58,394 bases of DNA from Pseudomonadota bacterium. Lineage in GTDB: Bacteria > Pseudomonadota > Alphaproteobacteria > Acetobacterales > Acetobacteraceae. Every line of letters starts with the position of its first letter. Positions within the stretch are counted from its first letter, which is position 1. Under the pieces are notes generated by a model. The model worked only from the letters and a program-made list of their open reading frames with translations. It had not been told where the DNA came from and ran no database searches. The stretch covers positions 79,125 through 137,518 of the forward strand of contig JAJZCG010000001.1 of assembly GCA_021846225.1 (NCBI GenBank). The letters are read 5' to 3'. The position numbers and the translations under genes were made by a program. Positions 10,561-19,161 of this stretch are shown piece after piece.

Positions 10561-11090
10561 TGGCCCGCAGACTTCCGGAGCTTTTTACCGGCTTTGCGGT
10601 TATCATTGTTGCGGCGGTGTTCCTGGTTTACGCGCTCACCGAATCGGGCACCGTCACCACGAGCGGCTACCCGCTGCAGGCGCAATTCTCAAGCGTCGGC
10701 GGCCTCACCGTTGGCGCCGATGTTAAAATCGGCGGTGTTGTCATCGGCCATGTCGCCGATGAACGGCTGGACCCCAACACCTACGCCGCCATCGTCCGGT
10801 TGGTGATTGATAACGGCATCAAGGTGCCTGAGGACAGCAGCGCCAGCATCTCCTCCGATGGTCTGCTGGGCGGCAATTATGTGTCCGTTTCGCCGGGTGG
10901 TTCAAACACCATGCTCGCCTCCGGTCAGTCTTTTTCCGTGACCCAGTCGGCGATCAATATCGAGGATCTGCTCGGCAAGTTCATATTCTCCATGGGCGGC
11001 ACGCCGGGCAAGCCATCCGCTCCCGCCCAGGGCAGCGGCGCGGGCGCGCCGGCTAACCCCGCGGCGCTTTCTCCGGCAGCGGCAAAATAA
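10557..11090 (+). CDS. mlaD: MlaD-like outer-membrane lipid asymmetry protein
   Basis: A 177-residue MCE-domain protein with one N-terminal membrane anchor (about residues 9-27) and a periplasmic MCE domain (about 38-115), including LQAQFSSVGGLTVGADVKIGGV and the SDGLLGGNYVSVSPGG stretch typical of MlaD. MlaD hexamers in the MlaFEDB complex carry phospholipids between the outer and inner membranes. The tail is Ala/Gly/Pro-rich. Other mla genes are not in the window. It overlaps NDUFA12 by four bases and the next gene by one. Confidence 0.9.
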   Translation: MMARRLPELFTGFAVIIVAAVFLVYALTESGTVTTSGYPLQAQFSSVGGLTVGADVKIGGVVIGHVADERLDPNTYAAIVRLVIDNGIKVPEDSSASISSDGLLGGNYVSVSPGGSNTMLASGQSFSVTQSAINIEDLLGKFIFSMGGTPGKPSAPAQGSGAGAPANPAALSPAAAK

Positions 11091-11656
11091 TGCGGCTTCG
11101 CACCGCCACGGCTGTTCTCGCCTTGCTGGCAGGCGGCGCCGCCTGGGGGCAGACGGGTGGCGCCGTGGCTGTCCCGCCGCCGCCGCCGATTGTTTCAGCC
11201 CCTCTTCCTGCGCCGGCTTCTGCCGCCGCGCCTGCGCCGGTTACGCCTCCTCCCGGCCTCGTGCAGGCGCAACCCCCTGTTTCGCCAGGGTCCCAGGCGC
11301 CGGCCTCCGGCTCCTCAGACACCAATATGCCTGACACAGCCCCCGTTATTTCCAGCGGCTGGACGCCCGGCAAAACAGCGCTGCTTGGTGTGCTCGACAA
11401 GGTTGACGGCAGCACGGCCCGGGTCTCCATCCCGGTTGGCGGGCAGGCGAATGTCGGGGATCTTCAGGTCTCCGTGCAGTCCTGCCTCATTCGCCCCGCC
11501 GGGCAATTGCCGGATGCAGCCATATTCCTGACGGTTGAGCCTTTGGCCAATATATCCGGGCCGCCGTTGTTCCGCGGCTGGATGGTCCGTTCCACGCCCG
11601 GCGCAACCGTCGTTGGCGACGCAGGGGAAACCTTTCGCGTCATTGGATGCTCATAG
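11090..11656 (+). CDS. DUF2155-domain exported protein
   Basis: The protein begins with a signal peptide (about residues 1-22, ending near AWG-QT), then a long Pro/Ala-rich linker (about 23-85) and a C-terminal DUF2155 domain starting at GWTPGKTALLGVLDKVDGS, with two cysteines (SCLIRP and the penultimate IGC) that could form a disulfide. DUF2155 proteins are alphaproteobacterial, of unknown function, and repeatedly follow mlaD, suggesting a role in the cell envelope. The start overlaps the mlaD stop by one base. Confidence 0.87.
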   Translation: MRLRTATAVLALLAGGAAWGQTGGAVAVPPPPPIVSAPLPAPASAAAPAPVTPPPGLVQAQPPVSPGSQAPASGSSDTNMPDTAPVISSGWTPGKTALLGVLDKVDGSTARVSIPVGGQANVGDLQVSVQSCLIRPAGQLPDAAIFLTVEPLANISGPPLFRGWMVRSTPGATVVGDAGETFRVIGCS

Positions 11657-11928
11657 CATCCCGGTTCTAAACTTCGCGGCATCCAAACATCTTTTTTGAC
11701 GGCGCTGGATTTTTATAGGGTACGCTTGGCGCTTCCTTGCGCGGCAAGATGCAGCGGCGCTCACCGGTAGAGCAGCCCGATTACCATTTGTTTATTTTCG
11801 CGCTACAAAATTGTGCTAAAAATACAACATAGTCAGAATGTTAAGGATTGAAGCGAATTCGCTCTGTTGAATCATCCGGGGCACGCCTAAATGAGCGAGG
11901 TTCGTTTTGTAATTTTTGGAGTTTAGCC

Positions 11929-12966
11929 ATGAAGCTGCGCTTAGCCCTTGCCGCCGCCACCTGCCTTGCATTGCCGATTATGGCACATGCACAGCCGGTC
12001 ACCGGCCCTTACGTCAGCCTGGGTGCTGGCACCAGCATCCTCAACCCGGTCCCCGCAAGCAACGCAACCGGCTCCGGCAAAATCCTGTCGCGTCCTTCCT
12101 ATGCCGGCGATCTCGCCGTCGGTTACGGCTTTGGCAACGGCTTCCGCGTGGAGCTGAATGGTAACTACTACCGTAACACCGCGCATAAATTCGGCGGCGG
12201 CCAGCGCGTTACCGGCGGTTTGGATACCTATGGCCCGATGGTCAACGCGCTGTATGACATGAATGTCGGCCTGCCGATTTTCCCCTATGTCGGCGCGGGC
12301 GTCGGCTATCAGTGGCAGAATCTCGACTCGTCGCTGAAGACTGCGGGCAGCGCCCCGGTCAGCGGCAACAAGGGCAGCTTCGCCTATAACATCATCGCTG
12401 GCGCTGCTTATCCGCTCCCGATGGTCCCCGGCCTCTCCCTCACCGCTGAATACAAGTTCACGCAGCTGGTTGAGAGCCGCAACTACAACCAGGCCGGCAC
12501 TCGCTTCAAGCTCGGTCAGGAATCCAGCCACACCTTCCTGCTCGGCATGCGCTATCAGCTGTTCAACCCGGCGCCCGCGGCCCCGGCCGTTGCTCCGGTT
12601 GCCGCCCCGGTCGCCGCCGCTCCGGCCCCGGCTCCTGCCCGCACCTATCTGGTGTTCTTCGATTGGGATAAGGCCAGCCTGACCCCGCGTGCGACCCAGA
12701 TCATCGCGCAGGCGGCGTCTGACAGCAAAACCCAGTCCACCACGACGATTGACGTGAACGGCTACACCGACACTTCCGGCACCCCGGTCTATAACCAGGG
12801 CCTCTCCGTGCGCCGTGCGAAGGCCGTTGCGGCCCAGCTGGTGGCCGACGGCGTTCCCGCCTCCGAGATCACCGCCAAGGGCTTCGGCGACACCAACCTG
12901 CTGGTGCCAACCGGCCCGGGCGTGCGCGAGCCGCAGAACCGCCGCGTGGAAATCGTCCTCAAATAA
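11929..12966 (+). CDS. OmpA-family outer-membrane protein
   Basis: I place the start at ATG 11929, behind TTTTGGAG, giving the signal peptide MKLRLALAAATCLALPIMAHAQ; the ORF-track start at 11848 adds an implausible polar extension. The mature protein has an N-terminal beta-barrel domain (about residues 25-215), a Pro/Ala linker built from repeated AAPVAP-like units, and a C-terminal OmpA peptidoglycan-binding domain (about 240-345) with YLVFFDWDKASLTP, NGYTDTSGTPVYNQGLSVRRAKAV and NRRVEIVL. It should anchor the outer membrane to peptidoglycan. It is monocistronic with its own 272-base upstream region and a strong terminator. Confidence 0.92.
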   Translation: MKLRLALAAATCLALPIMAHAQPVTGPYVSLGAGTSILNPVPASNATGSGKILSRPSYAGDLAVGYGFGNGFRVELNGNYYRNTAHKFGGGQRVTGGLDTYGPMVNALYDMNVGLPIFPYVGAGVGYQWQNLDSSLKTAGSAPVSGNKGSFAYNIIAGAAYPLPMVPGLSLTAEYKFTQLVESRNYNQAGTRFKLGQESSHTFLLGMRYQLFNPAPAAPAVAPVAAPVAAAPAPAPARTYLVFFDWDKASLTPRATQIIAQAASDSKTQSTTTIDVNGYTDTSGTPVYNQGLSVRRAKAVAAQLVADGVPASEITAKGFGDTNLLVPTGPGVREPQNRRVEIVLK

Positions 12967-12990
12967 TCGGGACCTTTCCAAAACATCGAG

Positions 12991-13018
12991 CCCCGGCAGG
13001 AAACTGCCGGGGTTTTTT
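12991..13018 (+). terminator. Rho-independent terminator of the OmpA-family gene
   Basis: A nine-base perfect stem CCCCGGCAG / CTGCCGGGG with a GAAA tetraloop is followed by six T residues. It lies 24 bases after the porin stop codon. Confidence 0.95.
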
Positions 13019-13152
13019 GTTGGCTAGTGCCTGATTGGTTTAAGTGTGATCAGACGAGTTATTTTGTTGAGGGCGATTAACGGTTTAAAGGCGGACAGGA
13101 CCCGGCGCCCAGCCCATGCTCAAAAATATTGTGCAGCATACAGGACCAACAC

Positions 13153-15495
13153 TTACAACCGCGCCCCCCGCAGGCGTAAGGCATTGCTGACGACTGATAC
13201 CGAGCTGAACGACATCGCCAGAGCCGACACGACCGGGGTGAGCAAAATGCCAAACCACGGATAGAGCAGGCCAGCCGCGACCGGGACGCCAACAGCGTTA
13301 TAGATGAAGGCAAAGAATAGGTTCTGGCGGATATTGCGCATCACGGCGCGGCTGAGGCGCCTGGCCCGGACGATCCCATCCAGATCTCCCTTTACCAGTG
13401 TCACCCCCGCACTTTGCATCGCCACCTCCGTGCCTGTGCCCATGGCGATGCCGATATCGGCTTCCGCCAGAGCGGGGGCGTCGTTCACGCCGTCGCCGGC
13501 CATCGCCACCACACGGCCCTCGCCGCGCAGCCTACGGATCACCGCGTGTTTCTGCTCCGGGAGCACATCCGCCTCGATCTCGGTAATACCGAGCTGCCGC
13601 GCCACTGCTTCGGCGGTGCGGCGATTATCACCAGTGAGCATGACGATGCGCACCCCATCCGCCCGTAATGCATTGAGCGCCGCCCCGGCTGATGCCTTCA
13701 CCGGATCGGCAACGGCGATGAGGCCGGCGGCTTTGCCATCCACCGCGACGAAGAGCACCGTGGCGCCCGTCGCGCGGAGCGCCTCGGCGGGGGCGGTGAG
13801 TTCATCCAGCGTAATGTTTTGCGCCTGCATCAGCCGGGCATTGCCAGCCAGCACATGCCGGTCATCGGCCATGCCGCTCACGCCCTGGCCGGTGACCGAT
13901 GTGAAAGCGCTGATCCTGGCGAGGGGTAATTGCCGCCGGATTGCTTCCTGCACGATAGCGGTGGCGAGGGGGTGCTCGCTCGATTGTTCCAGGCTGGCCG
14001 CCAGCCGCACTATGTCCGCCGCCTGATAGCCGGTGGCAGGGGTGATGGTGGTGACACGCGGTTTGCCCTCGGTCAGGGTGCCGGTCTTGTCGATAACCAG
14101 CGTATCGGCTTTTTCCATCCGCTCAAGCGCCTCGGCGGATTTGATCAGCACGCCCGCCCGCGCGCCCTTGCCGACGCCGACCTGGATGGACATTGGCGTG
14201 GCAAGGCCGAGTGCGCAGGGGCAGGCGATGATGAGCACGGATACAGCCGCCAGCAGCCCATAGCTGAGTGCCGGTGCCGGACCCAGGATCGTCCACAGGA
14301 CGAAGGCGAGAAGTGCGATGGCGATGACCGCCGGCACGAAATACCCGGCGGCAAGGTCGGCCAGGCGCTGGATGGGCGCGCGCGAGCGCTGGGCCTCGGC
14401 GACCATGGCAACGATCCGTGCCAGCATCGTCTCCGCCCCGATCTTCTCGGCGCGCATCACCAGCGCGCCGGTGCCATTCACCGTGCCGCCGGTCACCGCA
14501 TCGCCCGGCATTTTGGTCACGGGCATGGACTCGCCCGTGACCATCGATTCATCGACCTGGCTCTTGCCCTCGAGAACGACCCCGTCAACGGGCACGGCGT
14601 CGCCGGGACGGATACGCAGGTGGTCCCCGGCGATGACGAGATCGAGCGGGATTTCGACATCAGGGCCATCGGTTTGGACGCGGCGGGTGGTTTTTGGCGC
14701 TAGATTCAGCAGGGCGCGGATCGCCCCGCCGGTTTGCGCGCGGGCACGCAGTTCCAGAACCTGGCCAAGCAGCACCAGAACGGTGATTACCGCCGCTGCC
14801 TCGAAATATGTGTCCACGCCGCCATTGGCGTTGCGGAACCCCGCCGGAAACAGCTCTGGCGCCAGCGTGGCCACAAGGCTGTAGCCATAGGCCGTGCCGG
14901 TACCCAGCGCGATCAGCGTGAACATGTTGAGGCTGCGGCGGCGCAGGGATTGCCAGCCACGCACGAAGAATACCGACCCGGCCCAGAGAACGGCAGGCGT
15001 TGCCAGCAGGAGCTGAAGCCAGACCGATACAGGTGGCGGGACCAGACGGCCGAGGGCGGGGCCGAGGCCGGGCACGAAGCCGCCCATCGCCAGCAGAACA
15101 ATGGGGGCGGTGAGCGCGGTAGCCACCCAGAAGCGATTTTGCATGCCGTGCAGCTCGGTGTTTTCCGGGGCTTCCGCGGAGAGGGTGAGCGGCTCCAGCG
15201 CCATGCCGCAGATCGGGCAGGCGCCGGGGTGGTCTTGCCTGATCTGCGGATGCATCGGGCAGGTGAAGATTGTGCCGGGCGCGGCAGCCGCGCTGGGTGG
15301 CGACGTTGACAGGTAGCGGGCCGGGGCGGCCAGGAATTTCTCGCGGCAGCCATTGGAGCAGAAATGGAAAACCTGCCCGCCATGGGTGGCCTGGTGCGGT
15401 GATGTGGCGGGATCAACCGTCATGCCGCAGACCGGGTCATGAATCTGCCCCGGATGAGCGGCGTGATGGTGCGCGTGGTGAGCAGATTCGTCCAT
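13153..15495 (-). CDS. copA: Copper-translocating P1B-type ATPase
   Basis: Copper export pump of the inner membrane, 780 residues from the ATG read at 15495 (MDESAHHAHHH); the longer ORF-track start would run through the csoR operator. The His-rich N-terminus is followed by a YHS domain (DPVCGM near residue 20, FCSNGC near 45) and a CPMHP...CPICGM metal-binding domain (about 79-98), not the classical GMxCxxC HMA domain. The core has the CPC membrane motif (CPCALGLATP, C425/C427), phosphorylation site DKTGTLTEG (D469), HPLA, and GDGVNDAPAL. It diverges from csoR, and CsoR probably represses it until cuprous ion rises. Confidence 0.95.
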   Translation of the reverse strand: MDESAHHAHHHAAHPGQIHDPVCGMTVDPATSPHQATHGGQVFHFCSNGCREKFLAAPARYLSTSPPSAAAAPGTIFTCPMHPQIRQDHPGACPICGMALEPLTLSAEAPENTELHGMQNRFWVATALTAPIVLLAMGGFVPGLGPALGRLVPPPVSVWLQLLLATPAVLWAGSVFFVRGWQSLRRRSLNMFTLIALGTGTAYGYSLVATLAPELFPAGFRNANGGVDTYFEAAAVITVLVLLGQVLELRARAQTGGAIRALLNLAPKTTRRVQTDGPDVEIPLDLVIAGDHLRIRPGDAVPVDGVVLEGKSQVDESMVTGESMPVTKMPGDAVTGGTVNGTGALVMRAEKIGAETMLARIVAMVAEAQRSRAPIQRLADLAAGYFVPAVIAIALLAFVLWTILGPAPALSYGLLAAVSVLIIACPCALGLATPMSIQVGVGKGARAGVLIKSAEALERMEKADTLVIDKTGTLTEGKPRVTTITPATGYQAADIVRLAASLEQSSEHPLATAIVQEAIRRQLPLARISAFTSVTGQGVSGMADDRHVLAGNARLMQAQNITLDELTAPAEALRATGATVLFVAVDGKAAGLIAVADPVKASAGAALNALRADGVRIVMLTGDNRRTAEAVARQLGITEIEADVLPEQKHAVIRRLRGEGRVVAMAGDGVNDAPALAEADIGIAMGTGTEVAMQSAGVTLVKGDLDGIVRARRLSRAVMRNIRQNLFFAFIYNAVGVPVAAGLLYPWFGILLTPVVSALAMSFSSVSVVSNALRLRGARL

Positions 15496-15577
15496 GATGG
15501 CCACCTGTATGGATTTTGCTGGGGCTTGGTTTGCGGGGCAGGCGGGTGCCGCTTGCAGGCCGGAGATGAAAGGTTTA

Positions 15578-15596
15578 TATACCCGCATAGGGTATA
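15578..15596. promoter_or_regulatory. Palindromic CsoR operator between copA and csoR
   Basis: TATACCC-GCATA-GGGTATA is a perfect seven-base inverted repeat with a five-base spacer, with the ATACCC/GGGTAT arms expected for CsoR-family operators. It sits between the divergent copA (start 15495) and csoR (start 15617), 21 bases before the csoR start, and could control both directions. Binding is inferred. Confidence 0.75.
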
Positions 15597-15616
15597 GTAT
15601 CAAGTGGCAACCATCG

Positions 15617-15892
15617 ATGCATGACGCAACACGGCAGAAAGTAACCCAGAGGCTGCGGCGGATTGAGGGCCAGGTGGGTGGTTTGCTGCGCATGGTCGAT
15701 GAAAATCGTTATTGTATCGATCTGCTCACGCAAATCGCCGCCGTGCGGGCCGCCTTGCACAAGGCAGAGGAAGAAATTTTGCGCGATCATCTGAGCCATT
15801 GCGTCGCGGATGCTTTTGCCGCCGGTGATGTGAATGACCAGCGCCACAAGGTGGATGAGCTGGTGCGGACCCTGGCGAGGATGACACGCTAA
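15617..15892 (+). CDS. csoR: CsoR-family copper-sensing repressor
   Basis: A 91-residue all-helical DUF156 repressor starting MHDATRQKV; upstream in-frame codons in the ORF track run through the operator and are not likely translated. The copper ligand pattern is exact: Cys in NRYCID, then His 25 and Cys 29 residues later (DHLSHC), the same spacing as C36-H61-C65 of Mycobacterium CsoR. This supports Cu(I) sensing rather than formaldehyde (FrmR) or nickel (RcnR). It probably binds the palindrome upstream and releases it on Cu(I) binding. The stop overlaps the next gene by one base. Confidence 0.93.
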   Translation: MHDATRQKVTQRLRRIEGQVGGLLRMVDENRYCIDLLTQIAAVRAALHKAEEEILRDHLSHCVADAFAAGDVNDQRHKVDELVRTLARMTR

Positions 15893-16305
15893 TGGCGCGC
15901 GGGTGGATACAGAACAAGCCTGGGAGCCTGGGGCTGATGCCCTGGATTTTCAGGCTTTTCTGCGTCACGGCTCTTCTGTTTGCATCCGCGCCCGGCACGG
16001 CCCTGCCCGCCCATGCGGCCATGCCCATGGCGGGCGGTGCGGCGGGCATGAGCGTTTCTCACGCCTGCCCGCCCGCGTTCATGCCCCGGGCCGCGCCTGC
16101 ATCGCCCATGGCGGCTGATGGGTGTTGCCAAGGGCCATTCGCCTGTTCGCCTTGCGCGGTGGCTATGCCCGCTTTGTTGCCGCCCGTGGCTACGCTTTTG
16201 CCTTCCTCTGTGCGGGCGGGCCGGGGGGTTGGTCCAGCGGTTCAGGATAAATTGCCGGGTCAGGTCATTCCGCCCGCCGCGCCGCCGCCGCGCCTCTTGG
16301 CGTGA
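15892..16305 (+). CDS. Small exported protein of the copper operon, unknown
   Basis: I do not recognise a family. The 137-residue product has a hydrophobic signal segment (about residues 18-42, ending PAHA-AM), then a Met-rich patch and a cluster DGCCQGPFACSPCAV with four Cys, then a Pro-rich tail. It starts on the last base of the csoR stop codon, so it is translated with csoR. Cys and Met in an exported protein beside copper genes suggest a periplasmic copper-binding or delivery role, but this is inference from context and composition. Confidence 0.6.
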   Translation: MARGWIQNKPGSLGLMPWIFRLFCVTALLFASAPGTALPAHAAMPMAGGAAGMSVSHACPPAFMPRAAPASPMAADGCCQGPFACSPCAVAMPALLPPVATLLPSSVRAGRGVGPAVQDKLPGQVIPPAAPPPRLLA

Positions 16306-16383
16306 TCTGAGCTTGCGCGGGGCCGCGCGCCCCGATTCCGATTTTTTCATGAATTCCGGCTTACGCCAGGAAAGGTACAGATT

Positions 16384-17799
16384 ATGAACAAGGTTTTTTC
16401 ACGCCGGCAGGTGATGCTGGCGGGTGCGGCTACGGCTGCGTTTTCCACCCTGCAAGCCGGGCGCGCCAGCGCGGCCTCGGCCCGGGTGCTCACCGTTGGC
16501 CGGCGCAGCATCGAGGTTAACGGCAAGGCGGCTTCCGTATTTGCTATAGAGGGCGCGGATGGCGGGCTGGGCGCGGTGCTGGCGCCGGGCGAGCGCTTTG
16601 CCACCTCGCTCGTGAACCAATGCGGTGAGCCCACGATCATCCATTGGCACGGCCAGACGCCGCCTGTGCGCCAGGATGGGGTGACCGAGACCGGCTATGA
16701 AACGCTGATCGCCAATGGCGCCGCCCAGGGCTATGATTTCGCGCCGCGCCCCGGTACGCATTGGATGCATTCGCATCAAGGTTTGCAGGAGCAGCAATTG
16801 ATGGCGGCGCCGCTGATCGTGCGCACGGCGGCGGAAACGCGGGAGGACCGGCAGGAAATTATCGTGCTGCTGCATGATTTTACCTTCAGAAACCCGGCGG
16901 ATATCGTGGCCGGGCTGACCGGCGGCGGTGGCATGGGTGGCAGTGCTGGCGGCGGGATGATGGGCAATATGGGTGGCACGATGAGCGGTACTTCCGATCT
17001 CAACGATGTCAATTTCGATGCCTATCTGGCAAATGGCCGCACGCTCGCCGATCCTGAGGTCTTCCAGGTCGAGGCAGGCGGGCGCATTCGTCTCCGGTTG
17101 ATCAATGGCGCGGCGGCAACCGCGTTCTGGATCGATACCGGGGCGCTGCCGGGGCGGATTATCGCCGTTGATGGCAATGCTGTGCAGCCCCTTGCCGTTG
17201 GCCCGTTTCCCCTGGCGCAAGCCCAGCGCGTGGATATATTGCTGGACTTGCCGGCGGGAGAGGGTGTCTACCCCATTCTTGCTCAGCGTGAGGGGGACGT
17301 GGCGCGCACCGGCATTATTCTGGCGGCATCCAAGGCGCGCATCACCAGGCTGGAGAGCATGGCGAACATCGCCGCAGGACCATGCGGTGTGGAGTTGGAA
17401 GTTCTGCTGCGCGGCGCAAAGCCTTTGCTGAATCGCCCGTTCAGCCGCCTGACCCAGGTGCATCTGACCGGCGGCATGATGGGCTATGATTGGGGCATTG
17501 ATGGCCGGCAATGGCAGAACCACCAGCCGATAGTGGTGAAACAGGGCGAGCGTGTTGGCCTGGACATCATCAATGACGGCATGATGGCGCATCCGATGCA
17601 TCTGCACGGGCATCATTTCCAGGTTGTGGCGATTAATGGAAGCGCCTTGCCAGGGGCGATGCGCGATACCGTGCTGGTGCCGCCCATGGGCAGCGTGCGC
17701 ATCGCCTTCGACGCCGATAATCCGGGGCGCTGGTTGTTTCACTGCCATAATCTTTACCACATGGCCGCGGGGATGATGACCGAGCTGCGTTACGTGTGA
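16384..17799 (+). CDS. Multicopper oxidase, Tat-exported
   Basis: CueO/CopA-like laccase family, 471 residues, probably oxidising Cu(I) to less toxic Cu(II) in the periplasm. The N-terminus MNKVFSRRQVMLAGAA carries a twin-arginine signal. The four copper-ligand motifs are all present: HWHG, HWMHSH, HPMHLHGHH and HCHNLYHMAAGMM, giving complete type 1 and trinuclear sites. A Met/Gly-rich insert (residues about 181-203, GGGMGGSAGGGMMGNMGG) resembles the Met-rich copper-binding loop of CueO. It follows the csoR operon by 78 bases. Confidence 0.93.
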   Translation: MNKVFSRRQVMLAGAATAAFSTLQAGRASAASARVLTVGRRSIEVNGKAASVFAIEGADGGLGAVLAPGERFATSLVNQCGEPTIIHWHGQTPPVRQDGVTETGYETLIANGAAQGYDFAPRPGTHWMHSHQGLQEQQLMAAPLIVRTAAETREDRQEIIVLLHDFTFRNPADIVAGLTGGGGMGGSAGGGMMGNMGGTMSGTSDLNDVNFDAYLANGRTLADPEVFQVEAGGRIRLRLINGAAATAFWIDTGALPGRIIAVDGNAVQPLAVGPFPLAQAQRVDILLDLPAGEGVYPILAQREGDVARTGIILAASKARITRLESMANIAAGPCGVELEVLLRGAKPLLNRPFSRLTQVHLTGGMMGYDWGIDGRQWQNHQPIVVKQGERVGLDIINDGMMAHPMHLHGHHFQVVAINGSALPGAMRDTVLVPPMGSVRIAFDADNPGRWLFHCHNLYHMAAGMMTELRYV

Positions 17800-17806
17800 C
17801 GCACCT

Positions 17807-17853
17807 GCGCGCCTTGAGCCGGATCAAGGCGCGCGGATTTCCTGAAGTATAGT
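17807..17853 (+). promoter_or_regulatory. FNR/FixK-like box and promoter for the SHOCT-YHS pair
   Basis: GCGCGCCTTGA-GCCGGA-TCAAGGCGCGC (17807-17834) is an 11-base perfect inverted repeat whose core, TTGA-N6-TCAA, is the FNR/FixK/Dnr recognition pattern. A -10-like TATAGT lies at 17848-17853. The start point that implies (about 17860) places the box centre near -40, the class II activator position. No T-run follows, so a terminator for the oxidase gene is less likely, though the stem is strong enough to consider. Confidence 0.5.
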
Positions 17854-17892
17854 CAGGTGAACAGAATTTTGGACCAGGAAGGGACAAATATC

Positions 17893-18336
17893 ATGAGCAA
17901 GATCATACGTAATATAAGTGTTGCGGCGTTGCCGGTTATGTTTGGCGCGCAGGCATTATGGGCACAATCCGCAGCCGGTACGGCGGCGGTGAATGGCGGC
18001 GGCGCAGGCGGCTCTGGGCCGGTGTGGAGTGGTTACGGGCCTGGCCCCTGGATGATGGGTGGCTATGGCGGCTGGAATAATGGAGGCTGGATGATGATGC
18101 TTTTGGGCATGGTGATATTTGTAGCGCTTCTGGTGTTTCTCTTCAGGGCTGTTGCCTGGAATGGCTGCGCGCATCGCGGCGTTTATCAGCCTCATCCGCC
18201 GCAGCCAGGCCGTTCATCCAGCGGCCTGCACGCGCTGGATGAACGTTATGCGCGTGGTGAAATTAACCGCGAGGAGTATCTGCAAAAGAAGCAGGATATA
18301 CTGAGCGATTTAGCCGCCGCTCAAAACAGGGGCTGA
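17893..18336 (+). CDS. SHOCT-domain membrane protein
   Basis: The start is ATG 17893 behind AGGAAGGGA; the earlier ORF-track start has no such site. The 147-residue product has a signal-like segment (residues about 5-25), a Gly/Trp/Met-rich stretch (GPGPWMMGGYGGWNNGG), one membrane helix (about 72-92) and a C-terminal SHOCT motif (LHALDERYARGEINREEYLQKK). SHOCT is a short oligomerisation motif common in small membrane proteins near heavy-metal genes. Function unknown. It is followed two bases later by the YHS-like gene. Confidence 0.75.
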   Translation: MSKIIRNISVAALPVMFGAQALWAQSAAGTAAVNGGGAGGSGPVWSGYGPGPWMMGGYGGWNNGGWMMMLLGMVIFVALLVFLFRAVAWNGCAHRGVYQPHPPQPGRSSSGLHALDERYARGEINREEYLQKKQDILSDLAAAQNRG

Positions 18337-18338
18337 TA

Positions 18339-18686
18339 ATGGCCTATCTTGGACAGAACGGGATTTTTATCATATTGGCGATTGCGGCCATGTTCCTGAT
18401 GATGCGTATGGGAGGCTGCGGCATGGGCCGCAAGCACCGATCCTCGGCGGGGTCTGGTACTCATGATCCTAAAAATCCACAGGCATGGCCTGTGGATGGA
18501 CAAAATGGTCTGGCAGTCGATCCGGTGAGCGGGCAGTCCGTTTCAACATCGCAGGCGCCGGCATCGGCAATCCATGGGGGGATGGTTTTCTTTTTTGAAA
18601 CCCGGGTCAACCGTGATCTGTTCGAGGCGAATCCAGAACAATATGCCGCGAAGGCTGGCGGTTGTCCTGTGACTCCATTAATTTGA
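18339..18686 (+). CDS. Membrane-anchored YHS-like domain protein
   Basis: A 115-residue protein with an N-terminal membrane helix (about residues 6-23, Met-rich) and a YHS-like domain (about 58-105). The usual DPVCGM has become DPVSGQSV and the second cysteine pair is missing, so the metal site of typical YHS domains is not intact. The partner gene two bases upstream suggests the two proteins act together at the membrane. It is the last host gene before the prophage. Confidence 0.65.
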   Translation: MAYLGQNGIFIILAIAAMFLMMRMGGCGMGRKHRSSAGSGTHDPKNPQAWPVDGQNGLAVDPVSGQSVSTSQAPASAIHGGMVFFFETRVNRDLFEANPEQYAAKAGGCPVTPLI

Positions 18687-19161
18687 ACCGGGACAATGTG
18701 GGACCATGCGGGATTTTATGGGACAAGGTATTGAAAATACACCGATAAACGTGACCCCACAAAATTGACGCCGCCGTTGCGGATGCGAGACGGACGGGCT
18801 GAAACGGCCCGGAAACAGATATCTGGGGCGGCTTTGAATGGCGACCTTTAAAAGCCCTGAAACACCCCTTAACGGCACCTCAGGGCAGTGTGAGGCCGCA
18901 GAAATGCTGGCCTTAAGGGGATTCTGGCGCGCCGCTGACGGTGGACGGAAGCATGGAAAATTTGAGCATCGAGGGTGCGGACGGTGCGACAAACTCGGAC
19001 AGGGGCGAAAAATTGCCGGTGGGAACTGGGAACAACTAACTTACTGAATTATCACAATAAAAAAACACATGTCCCAGTTCGTGAGTCCCAGTTTCGATGC
19101 GGGAAACGGGTGATTTTGGGTTAAACCGGGCGCCAAAAGGCTCATTTGTTAGTTGTCATTG
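18687..19161. other. 475-base gene-free region; probable prophage left flank
   Basis: No convincing gene is present; the short ORF at 18838 has no family resemblance or good ribosome site. Directly after the YHS stop are four 10-bp phased units beginning GGGA(C/T) at 18690, 18700, 18710 and 18720. Further right are inverted copies of ACAACTAAC (19032-19040) and GTTAGTTGT (19149-19157), a direct repeat TTGTTAGTT (19146 and 19159), and two GTCCCAGTT copies (19071, 19085). The left end of the Mu-like prophage should fall here, since the next genes belong to it, but I cannot place it to the base. Confidence 0.5.

Noticed and set aside
11749-11800. GCTCACCGGTAGAGCA resembles the D-arm of a tRNA upstream of the OmpA-family gene.
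   Set aside because: No anticodon arm, T-arm (GGTTCRA) or acceptor stem can be built around it; chance similarity.
18838-19047. 69-aa ORF in the left intergenic region.
   Set aside because: No recognisable family, no good ribosome site, and composition unlike neighbouring genes; probably non-coding.
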